Positions 23,240-32,032 of a stretch of 64,000 nucleotides of DNA are shown piece by piece. The notes below the pieces were generated by a model. The model searched no databases. It was not told the origin of the DNA and saw nothing but the letters and a program-made list of their open reading frames with translations. The stretch comes from Carettochelys insculpta. Lineage: Eukaryota; Chordata; Testudines; Carettochelyidae. Position numbers and translations under genes: made by a program. Where the stretch lies: positions 249,534,501 through 249,598,500 of the forward strand of contig NC_134137.1 in NCBI RefSeq assembly GCF_033958435.1. Direction: 5' to 3'. Within the stretch, counting starts at the first letter, position 1. Each line of letters starts with the position of its first letter.

Positions 23240-24112
23240 TGGGAATGAGCAAACTTTCTACATTGCTCCCCACCTTTTTGTCCCTACAATTAGCTGCCCC
23301 CTTCCTGACCCCCCCCTACCACCACCTGTCTAATAAAATCCATACCAATGGAAAAACCAGCGGGGGTGGGGGGAACCTTTCGGCATGTGCCAGTCTGCAT
23401 GAAGCAGCAACATAAACTGCAATGGTCCAACTAGAGAGAGAATACTCACTATGCAGATGGAGGCAACGCATGTCAAAAGAGCCACCTTCCCAAGCCCTTC
23501 CAGGCAGCTCTTAAAACAAAAAAAATTCACTCTGTTTAAGAAGACCTCACAACTCCAGCAGTCCCAGGTAGTTCATGTTGCTGTTTCAAGAGCCTGACTC
23601 AGCTTAGGAGGAAAAAATACAAGACAGCTCCTGCCCCTCTTCTTTTCCAGCCCTCGTAGGCAGCCTTTTAAAAGAAACAAAAGAACTAAACAAAGATCAA
23701 GATAACTGCAATTGAAAACAAAAAGCAAAAACAAACAAACAAAGCCTGGACTCTCTCAGAAAGCTGAAACCAGGGGCTGTGCCAGTAAAAGGTAACCCCC
23801 CACTCAGCTGCCTCTGCAAAATGTGACCGCGGGGGGGGGGGGGCGGGGCGCAGAAATGACGACAGAGGCTGTGGGTGGAGGAAGGGAGATGGGCAGCTGA
23901 GCCAAAAGACTGCAGGGAGGGAACTGAGCGTCCCCACGAGGGGGTGGAGGGAGAACGGAAATGAAGCCAGCCCTCTGTTGGCAGGGAGGTAGGCAGCGCA
24001 GCACATCTGTGCACAGAAGTTATGGGGAGGCAGTGGAGAGCCCCGGGGGGAGCCAGTCATGCTGCGCCCCACCTTGTGAAATTTCATGTCCACCTCAGTT
24101 TGCACACCCCTG
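23240..24112. mobile_element. hAT-like element, 873 bp
   Basis: The left terminus tgggaatgagcaaac and the right terminus gtttgcacacccctg are inverted relatives, flanked by a perfect 8-bp duplication ccttaagc (23232-23239 and 24113-24120). The interior has a G-run (about 23829-23841) and a G-rich 23820-24060 block. Long frames there reflect composition rather than coding. Confidence 0.8.
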
Positions 24113-24120
24113 CCTTAAGC

Positions 24121-24362
24121 AAAAGCTGGGGGAATGATGTATAATCAGCGCCTGAAGTAAGTATGTAAAATTAAATAAATGTAACAGTTAGTTAGATGTA
24201 GGATGCGCATAGGGCACAAAAGTGTGTCCTGGGTATAATTTGGCCCCAGACTGAAACTTAGCAAGCATGTTCTTAGTTGAATCAGGGTTTGGCTTTTGGT
24301 AAAAGTTGTTTCAGTTGTTTTAAGTAGACTATTAGTGACTTTAAAAAGTACTGCTGGCACTT
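24121..24362. other. AT-rich unique sequence
   Basis: Nothing recognisable. Confidence 0.4.
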
Positions 24363-24432
24363 AGACCGCACGTAGAGGTCAAAGGTCAAATTTCAGCACT
24401 CCGCCTTGGAAAGGTTGCTGACCCCTGGTTTA
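24363..24432 (-). mobile_element. hAT-like terminal fragment
   Basis: The sequence gaggtcaaaggtcaaattt then gaaaggttgctgacccctg is the reverse complement of the left end of the 18580-18907 element. It abuts a Tigger-like fragment. Confidence 0.6.
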
Positions 24433-24665
24433 GCACTTTACTAAACACCTCTACTGCTTACTGGGCTCTTAGACATTTGGGGTAAATTACAGCTAAACAA
24501 CAGCACAGAACACTGAGAGCCAGGACTGGTGGCTGGAAACAAACTTTATAGGACCACAGGAAACTTGGCCACACCCATGATAAGTGGTCGTCCAGCTAAC
24601 TAAAACCTTGCTGGATTGCGGAAGTTGCCGTATGAGATAGTGACAGACTAGAGAGGTTCAACCTG
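24433..24665 (-). mobile_element. Tigger-like element, inverted left part
   Basis: Read in reverse it matches the first ~230 bp of the 47552-47862 family copy up to ...gtgctaaac. The outer end is gactagagaggttcaacctg. It begins directly at the hAT terminus. Confidence 0.65.
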
Positions 24666-25875
24666 TGCTATACTGTGCTGATCGCCACAAGAACCTGCAA
24701 GAATGTGTGTAAGAGTAGGGATAAATGGCAAAGAAGAAGGGATTTGTGAAGGAATGCAGAGAAGGCCAGAGTCTGTTCCAGGCGTGGGGAATGGCAGAAA
24801 GAAGAAAAAGCGCTAGAATGTGAATGGGAGGGGTGAGGGGTTCAATACAGAAAGTGGAGTTGGCAGAGTGGTAGGCAGGCGTGTCACCGTGCAGCACATT
24901 TGGCCTTCATGTAAAATGAAAGAGAAAGCCAGGGAAGGGCGTCTGTGGGAGCTGGTAACAATCACCGTGATAAACCAGGAATATGGGAGAGCATTTTAGC
25001 TGAAACACACTGAATGGAGTGGAAAGGGGAAGAAGCAGACAGGGGAGAGAGGACCGGTTTACCCCAATGCAGGCACAAGATAATAAGGGCTTAAAGAAGA
25101 GCTTTGATAGAAGAGAAGGAAAGGTGAGGAACTGGATTTCAAACTGCATTCTGTAATTCACTAATCTCATTGTTACATGAAACCAAGTAATGTTTTTCTC
25201 CCACAAAAGTCTAGTAAGCACCAGGCTTCCAGTTATTTCTTAACGTTATAGATTTTACCAACACACACAAGCTATGGTTTACAGCTGTGTATCATCGTAT
25301 ACACACTTCAAGAACACACTCATTTATTTAATTCATAGATTTAAAAGACATACAAATACTGCCTGTACGCAAGCTCAAGGTGCCCTGACAACCAGACTTA
25401 CAAATCAATTAAAATATCACCAAGCAGCCCAATAGAACAAAAGCCAGAAAACCAGCTAGCAAAGAGAGCAACAAACTCTATCGCACTCTATCGAATGCCT
25501 CAAGCTCCCGGTTTATGTCAGAATCCCCCATAATTTTTCACGGCACACTGCAAAAAGCCACTTAATAAATGTGGGCTATTTCAAACCATATGTATTAAAT
25601 GATCACATCATTGGCTCTGTCACCACAAATGTGTATGAACTTCTAAAACAAAGAAGATGGCAGATGAACTACAGGTCCCATCAAAATCAATGACAAAACT
25701 TCAACTGGCTTTAACCAGGCCAGGATTTCAGCCTTCCTTTAGTTCCTGAACAGCTTACAAGTGCTAGGTTATGATACCCTGACTCAGGTTAAGTAGTACA
25801 TATCAACAACCTAGGATTTCAGTGGAGTAAGTTTAGAACAAGGTACTCTTCAGTGTGACTACAGTAAGAGGTTCC
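24666..25875. other. Unique sequence, no gene recognised
   Basis: Frames on the minus strand (24658-25221) show no domain and no splice context. The rest is AT-rich text. Confidence 0.4.
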
Positions 25876-25877
25876 AA

Positions 25878-25955
25878 CATAGATTCATAGACCTGTAGTA
25901 TTGAAACGGACCTCGCAAGGTTGTTGAGTCCAGTCCCCTGCCCTCACACAACATC
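25878..25955 (-). mobile_element. CR1 3' end fragment
   Basis: Plus-strand attcatagacctgtagtatt and gagtccagtcccctgccctc are the reverse of the CR1 3' UTR seen at 22455-22541. It is followed by an (AAAC)-rich stretch at 25962-25986. Confidence 0.7.
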
Positions 25956-26010
25956 AACAAGAAAAAACAAACAAACAAAACAAAAAGGAGAGTATCTGGA
26001 CACTCCAAAT

Positions 26011-26215
26011 AGAGAAGTTACTCACCATAGTAACGATGGTTCTTCGAGATGTGTCCCTGTGGGTGCTCCACGATAGGTGTTGGGCTCGCCCCGGCACCGC
26101 AGATCGGATCTTTCCAGCAGTTTCTGCCGAACTGTGCATGTGCCGGCGCGCGCCGCTCCCTTGCGCACTCCCAGCCACGTGCGCGATCCGGTCCCCGCCA
26201 GTTCCTTGACCAACC
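26011..26215. repeat. DIRS left inverted terminal repeat
   Basis: It begins agagaagttactcaccatag. A 28-nt outer extension is followed by ggttcttcgagatgtgtcc and the shared text through tgctccac, ccagcagtttctgcc and cgccagttcct. The shared part is inverted at 31850-32032. Confidence 0.9.
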
Positions 26216-26275
26216 ACCTCGGATGCTCCTGAAAAACACCAAACAGAGATCCGAAGCAGGGAGGATAGGCGGGTG

Positions 26276-26377
26276 GTGGAGCACCCACGGGGACACATCT
26301 CGAAGAACCATCGTTACTACGGTGAGTAACTTCTCTTTCTTCCTCGAGTGTCCCCGTGGGTGCTCCACGATAGGTGA
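26276..26377. repeat. DIRS internal complementary region
   Basis: The part 26276-26336 is the reverse complement of the left end 26011-26071, with 2 mismatches in 61. The part 26337-26377 reads as the reverse complement of the right terminus, with about 1 mismatch in 40. The two meet head-on at ttctct|ttcttcctcg. This is the template expected to restore ends through a circular intermediate. Confidence 0.9.
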
Positions 26378-26417
26378 CTACCCAGCAGTAACCCAAGAAA
26401 GGAGGTGGGTAGTCAGT

Positions 26418-27390
26418 TTACGTGCAGCTTGCCCCCGAAAGGACTGTCGTCGAGAGGCGGGTATCCTCTTGGTATACCCGCTGTAGGGCATAATGTTTGG
26501 CGAAGGTGTCATAGGATGACCAGGTCGCCGCTCTACAGATGTCTTTTAACGCGATGCCCTTGAAAAAGGCTGTTGATGCTGCCACCGCCCTGGTGGAGTG
26601 AGCCCTAGGCGGGGCCAGTAAAAGGAGTTTTTCGAAGTTCATAGCACATCTTTATGCAGGACACAATGTGCTTCAAGATTCTCTGTGAAGAAAGACCCTC
26701 TCCTTTTGACCTGGGAACGAGAGAGACTAGGATTCTGTCCGTTTTCCGGAAGGACTTAGTCCTGTCTATGTAGAAGGCCAACGACCTCCTCATGTCCAGG
26801 AGGTGCAGGCGTGCCTCCTTGCTGGAGCTATGAGGCTTCAGGTAAAACGAGGGTAAAACTATAGGTTCGTTAAGATGGAACTCTGAAGAAACTTTCGGAA
26901 CGAAGGCTGGGTGCAGCCGTAAGGTTACCGCCTCCTTTGAGAATACTGTGCAGGGCAGTGTTGCCATAACTGCTGCGAGCTCACTCACCCTGCAAGCTGA
27001 CATGATTGCAAGAAGGAAGGTCGTCTTTATCGTAAGGAGACGGAGGGAAACTGTGGCTAACGGTTGTCTCGTTAGCGCGCTGAGCACCAGGTCAAAGCTC
27101 CACGATGGTAGAAGCGGTTTCTGAGGGGGGTACAGGTTTACCAGCCCCTTCAAGAACCTGGTAGCAATAGGATGGGCAAACACCGTGGGCCCTTCCTCTT
27201 CATGCCGAAAAGCCAATATAGCGGCGAGATGGACCTTCAACGAGGAGAGGGAGAGCCCGCCTCTCTTGAGGTCCAGTAAGTATTCTAGCATTACAGGTAT
27301 AGGCACCTCAAGGGCAGCTAACTGCTTGGTGGAACACCATGCAGTGAATCGAGTCCATTTCTGCTTGTAGGTCTTCCTGGTGGAGACCCT
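26418..27390 (-). pseudogene. DIRS tyrosine recombinase (integrase-like), frameshifted
   Basis: The enzyme would integrate the circular cDNA by phage-integrase chemistry. The main frame runs from just after a TGA (27391-27393) to 26605. The first conserved Arg is in ACRVSELAAV (codon 26989-26991). The rest is in another frame (26642-26418): the H-x-x-R box HSTRAVAAS, then Trp 23 residues after that Arg, and a candidate nucleophile Tyr in AKHYAL (codon 26490-26492). The Arg-to-Trp spacing equals that of Cre. The two parts overlap between 26605 and 26642, so one frameshift lies there. No ATG suits the N-terminus; the frame is open upstream of the valine at 27304-27306 to the TGA. The core is complete apart from this shift. 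Relative to the RT frame it lies one base forward. Confidence 0.85.
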
Positions 27391-27394
27391 TCAG

Positions 27395-29470
27395 CTACTT
27401 TCCAGGACTTGTTGTACTCCCTCCGTACATGTACTTTCTAGGGAGCTGAGCCATGGGGGGTGGATGCACTATGGACCCCTGGGCCTGCGCGAGCAGGTCC
27501 GGCACTACCGGAAGGGGAAGCGGTGGACGATCCGACATGCGCAGAAGCATGGGGAACCATTGCTGTCGATCCCATGTTGGGACCACTAGGATCATGCGGG
27601 CTCTCTCCCTCCTGGCTTTCTGCAAGACCTTGTGGATGAGCACTGTGGGGAGAAACGCGTAAAGCAGGGGGCCCTTCCACAAAATCGCGAATGCGTCCCC
27701 CAGGGACCCCCGCCCCAATCCTGCCCTGGAGCAGTACTGGGGGCACTTCTTGTTGTACTGAGTGGCAAACAGGTCTATCTGGGGAAACCCCCATGTATGA
27801 AAGATCGGTCGTAGCAGATCGGAGCGGATCTGCCATTCGTGCGTGAGTGCAAAGCGCCTGCTCAGCTGGTCTGCCTTCACGTTGCGAGCGCCTGGTAAGT
27901 ACGAGGCTTTCAACGTTATATTGTTGGCGATGCACCAGTTCCACAGCCGGACTGCTTCCGCACATAAGGCACGGGATCGAGCTCCGCCTTGTTGATTTAT
28001 ATAAAACATGGTGGAGGTATTGTCTCCATTGATCCTGACTACCTTGCCTTGTATGTGGTCTCGAAAGTGTTTGCAGGCGTTGAACACTGCTCTGAGCTCC
28101 AGTATATTTATATGCAGTGACTGTTCTGTAGGGGACCACAGTCCTTGCGTCACCTTTTCGCCAATGTGTGCTCCCCACTCTATGTGGGAGGCGCCGGTGG
28201 CGAGAAAAAGAGATTTGTGGTTGGTGAAAGGGTACCCCTGTTAGCATGTTCTTGGGGTTTACCCACCATTGCAGGGATCTGCACACCTCTATTGTGGGCG
28301 ACACCACCCTGCAGACGGTGTGGGATGCCAGCTTGTAGACGCTCGCCAGCCAATGTTGCAGGTTGTGCATAGGCAATCTGGCGTTCTGTACCACGAACGT
28401 TGCTGCTGCCATGTGGCCTAGCAGCTGCAAGCACGTTAAAACTGGCACGGTGGGGCTGTATGTAATGACTTGTACTCGGGAACCGATGGCGCAAAAGCGA
28501 GCATCGGGGAGATAAACCCTTGCTGTGATAGAATTTGTGTGTGCCCTATGAACTCTATGTCCTGTGTGGGGTCGATCTTTGACTTCGCAAGGTTGATGAC
28601 CAGGCCCAGCAAAGAAAACGTGTTTGCTGTTACGCATATCATGCGTAGTACCTCTGCCTTCGAGGCCCCTTTCAGTAGGCAGTCGTCCAGATATGGGAAT
28701 ATAAATACCCCCTGTCTGTGCAGGTAGGCTGACACCACTGCCAGGGTCTTGGTAAAGACTCTGGGGGCCGAGGAGAGGCCGAACGGCAGAACCTTGTATT
28801 GGAAATATTCTTTGCCGACCATAAACCAGAGAAAACGTCTGTGAGCCGGGCGGATTGTTATATGAAAATACGCATCTTGTAAGTCGAGGGCTGCAAACCA
28901 ATCTCCATCGTCCAGTGCCGTGAGTATAGAGGCGACTGTGATCATCAGAAAGCGTTGTTTGCGCAAGTACCAGTTGAGGCCTCAAAGATCTAAGATGGGC
29001 CTCCAGCCTCCTGTTTTCTTCTCTGTGAGGAAGTATCGTGAATAAAACCCTTTCCCCTGGAGTCGCTCCAGCACTCTTTCCACTGCCCCTATAAGCATAA
29101 GGTGGTCCACCTCGTGCTTGAGTTTCGCCTCGTGGGAGGCATCCCTGAGATGAGGCCTGGGCGGAGGTCTTGGCGGTGGGAGCGATCGAAAGGGGATCAC
29201 GTACCCCGTGGCTATGATCTCCAGTACCCATTTGTCTGTGGTAATCTTTTGCCATTGTGAGTGGAACAGTCGGAGGCGATGATGGAACATTAATTGTGGA
29301 TGACATTGCGCAATGGTAGTAATAGTGCAGCCCTCGACCTGTCCGTCAAACTTGTTGCCTTTGGGCCTGCCCCGAGGATGCACAGCCCTGTTGGGAACGT
29401 CGCCTAGGAGTTCTATACTGTTGTTGCTGTTGATGCCGCCCTTGGTCGTAGCCCCGTTGGTACTGAGCAC
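27395..29470 (-). pseudogene. DIRS reverse transcriptase / RNase H / methyltransferase-like, broken
   Basis: The N-terminal part (29470-28982) ends at TGA after GGWRPILDL. That stop has the form of a CGA-to-TGA CpG decay. The same frame resumes with the palm: FAALDLQDAYFHITI, LPFGLSSAPRVFTK and the catalytic YLDD at 28693-28682. At about 28540 similarity moves to another frame (YLPDARFCAI, TCLQLLGHMAAATFVVQNA) and at about 28210 it returns, so two compensating indels are present. RNase H follows (INILELRAV, INGDNTSTMF, NVKADQLSR; about 28115-27850). The DIRS-specific Dam-like methyltransferase segment comes next (DLFATQYN, LWKGPLLYAFLP, ILVVPTWDRQQWF; about 27780-27540). The ORF ends at 27395. 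It overlaps gag by about 125 nt, which hints at frameshifting or reinitiation in the live element. Confidence 0.88.
27438..29306 (-). other. Long open frame overlapping RT/RNase H in the -1 frame
   Basis: A 622-codon frame without stops overlaps the RT/RNase H/methyltransferase region on the same strand. Between about 28540 and 28210 this frame coincides with the true RT frame because of the two indels. In that interval the frame that would be -1 to RT is itself stop-free (checked from 28545 down to 28180), so the -1 frame may have been open along its whole length in the ancestor. Outside the RT interval I recognise no domain. It may be chance from codon usage, or an N-terminal extension of the recombinase ORF, since overlapping ORFs are known in DIRS-group elements. 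Confidence 0.4.
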
Positions 29471-31571
29471 GCTGAGGTTGGTACGGGTATCGCCTTTGTT
29501 GAGGGTAATACTTTTTCTTTCTGTATGGAGGGGTATAAATACCCAGGGTTCTGAGTGTAGCTCTTGAGTCTTTACTGGAATGAAGGTCCGAATCAGTTAA
29601 CTCTGCAAACAACTTCTGCGTGTCGAAAGGGAGATCGACAATTTTTGCCTGCAGATCCCTCGGGATACCCGATGTCTGGAGCCAGGATTCCCTGCGCATG
29701 ACCACTGCCGTAGCCGTTGAGCGTGCCGCCGTGTCCGCTGCGTCCAGGGCGATCTGGACTCCTGTCCTCGAAGCTGCATAGCCCTCTTGCACGATGGCCT
29801 TCAGCACCGGCTTCTTATCTTCTGGAAGTGAATCCATGAGAGAAGTAAGCCTGGAGTAATTGTCGAAATTGTGGTTCGCTAGATGTGCTGCATAATTTGC
29901 CACTCTCAGCAGCAGGGTGGAGGAGAAGTATACCTTTCTGCCGAATAGCTCTAGCTTCTTGGCATCTCTGTCTGTTCCCCCCGCTTTGTACTGGGAAGTC
30001 TTCGATCTCTGCTGAGACAATTCTACCACCAGAGAATTTGGTTGTGGGTGACTAAACAGGAACTCCATGCCCTTTGCCGGGACAAAGTATTTCTTATCTG
30101 CTCTCTTGTTTATAGGTGGAGCGGAAGCCGGGGTCTGTCATATGGTGGTAGCAGACTCCATGATTGCTTCGTCGAGTGGGATAGCGATTTTGGACGAGGC
30201 CGGAGGCCTCAGGTTTTTGAGGAGCTTGTGGTGCTTCTCCTGCACCTCTGCTGTTTGGATGCCTTGCGTGAAAGCCACCCTTTTAAACAGCTCCTGAAAC
30301 TGTTTGAGGTCGTCCGGGGGGGCAACATCCCCAGGGGCCGTAGCCTCATCGGGGGAGGACAAGGAGGAACCACTAGTGTAGACCTCCCTTGAACTCTCAG
30401 GGTCCTGCTGTCGGTGGTACACCCTCTCACTGGAGGCTTGCAAGGGAAAATCTCGGGGCTCCAAAATCAACTCCCCCTGAGACAACTGTGTTTCCATCCC
30501 CGTCCATGAGTGCCTGCGGGGGTACTAGATGGTCGAGGGGGACCTGCCCCTGGGTGTATGCCTGTGGTGTCTATGCCCAGCGTGATAAGGACGACTGTGG
30601 CAGCACGGGCATGGTTCCTGGGATGGAGACCTGGACCACTCTCGAGGTGCATACCCCCTATGTCTGGGGGGAGCAAGATCGTCTGGATGACTGAGACAAT
30701 GGTGAAACTGGTTTGTGATAGTACTCCAGAGGGTCAAATCCCAGAAAGGGCGAGGGTGGCCCGAGCCATGGTGATGCTGGTTGGAGGAACGGAGAAGGAT
30801 GCTCTGGGTAGGCTGGGGGAGACCCATGTCTCCTGGTTGGTGTTCGCAGCATAAGGGGAGGACTTGTTGAGAGCAGCCCTGCAGCCCTGTCTAGAGAAGG
30901 GCTGCGGTGCCGGGTTTTCCCTGCTGCCTTCCCCCTCCCCTGCGGGGCTGGCTCCGCCCCTTGCCGTGCCGGGGATCTCGGCCCCGCTGTCGGCGGCACA
31001 CTTATCTGCGGTGCCGCGCGGGTGGTCTCCTCCGGTGCCTGTTGGCCCTGCACCGTTGGCGCCACGGGGGTCTGTGCCGCTTGCGGCGGTGCTGCTGGTT
31101 CCGGCGCTTGCCTGGCCGCCGCTCTGAATGCTGCGCGGGCCGGCTGCTTAGTAATCAGAGGCTCAGCCTCTGCCACGTGCGCTGCTGCGCTGCCGCTTGT
31201 TTGTGACTGCGGATGGGGGCTGTGTGCTATGCCCGTCCCGCTCGCTGTGGCCGCTGGCAGGGATCGGGCTGGAGAGAGCTTCCTCCGTTTCTGCACCGAG
31301 GGGTGAGGGACACCGCCTTCCTTTTATGGAGCCCTGTGGGTCCCTCCAGTTGAGGCCTCTCCGGCACGTCTGGCTGGAGGGCCTTACCAAACAGCAGCAT
31401 TTTCAGCCACATTTCTCTATCCTTTCTGGCTCTGGCCATGAGCTTTGCACAAAAGGAGCATTTCTGGGTGACGTGTGATTCCCCCAGGCACCTAATACAT
31501 TGACTGTGCCCATCAGAGGCCGGCATAGCTTCGCAGCACAACTCACACTTCTTGAATCCTGAAGAGGACAT
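29346..31571 (-). pseudogene. DIRS Gag-like protein, broken
   Basis: The start was chosen at ATG 31571-31569 because MSSSGFKKCELCCEAMP begins the conserved Cys/His region (C-x2-C, then C-x2-C, H, and C-x2-C: CELC, CIRC, CSFC). A Pro/Ala/Arg-rich linker in another frame follows (31296-30658). The C-terminal part contains Arg/Ser/His-rich text (REWSRSPSQEP), then VYFSSTLLLRVANYAAHLAN and a Tyr/Gln/Arg-rich tail (YPYQPQRAQYQRGYDQGR) ending at 29346. Frame changes lie near 31300 and in a C6 run at 30666-30671, and stops lie at 30525 and 30138. The protein would package element RNA. Function is inferred from position and composition, as DIRS Gag sequences diverge strongly. Confidence 0.75.
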
Positions 31572-31849
31572 TGCGGTGAGTCTTTGAGCTGTTAATAGGG
31601 TACTTAGCACCTTCTCTGTGCCTGTTCCCCTCTCACGGACCCCAGCCTGCCGCGGCAGGAGGCCTACTGGCCTTCACGTCCCCGGGTTGCCTCCGCTCCT
31701 CCTTCTCGTTTACTAAGACTTTCTACTTATATTTTTTTTTTTTTTTTGCAATAAAGAAACAAACAAACAATCTAACTAAGAACTCTAAAAACTCCGAAAA
31801 CTCTAAATACACTGACTCTGGCCGCAGCCTGAGCGGATTCCGTCTGCAG

Positions 31850-32032
31850 CCGATGGCGGTTAAGAAGGAACTGGCGGAGACCGGATCGCACACGTGGCCG
31901 GGAGCGCACAAGGGAGCGGCGCACGTCGGCACATGCGCGGTCCGGCAGAAACTGCTGGAAAGATCTGATCTGCAGCGCCGGGGCGAGCCCGACACCTATG
32001 GTGGAGCACCCACGGGGACACTCGAGGAAGAA
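31850..32032. repeat. DIRS right inverted terminal repeat
   Basis: It reads, inverted, the same text as the left repeat: cagaaactgctggaaagatc, ggggcgagccc, tggtggagcacccacgggg. It ends cactcgaggaagaa and lacks the left repeat's 28-nt extension. Confidence 0.9.

Larger units (their letters stand above)
26011..32032 (-). mobile_element. DIRS-type tyrosine-recombinase retrotransposon, 6.0 kb
   Basis: The element has the full DIRS layout on the minus strand: inverted terminal repeats, gag (31571-29346), RT/RNase H/methyltransferase (29470-27395), tyrosine recombinase (27390-26418) and an internal complementary region (26276-26377) that joins copies of both outer ends. No direct target duplication flanks it, as expected for recombinase-mediated integration. 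It is much richer in GC and CpG than its flanks. Left and right terminal repeats differ at about 15 of 150 aligned bases, mostly CpG-type transitions, and all ORFs are broken, so this is an old, inactive copy. The ends were set from the internal junction at 26336/26337. Confidence 0.92.

Noticed and set aside
30658..31306. Plus-strand open frames inside the DIRS gag region
   Set aside because: They are antisense shadows of the GC-rich Pro/Ala-rich gag linker with no recognisable features.
26011..32032. Endogenous retrovirus or gypsy-type LTR element
   Set aside because: No direct LTRs, protease or DDE integrase. Inverted ends, the internal complementary region and a tyrosine recombinase identify DIRS.
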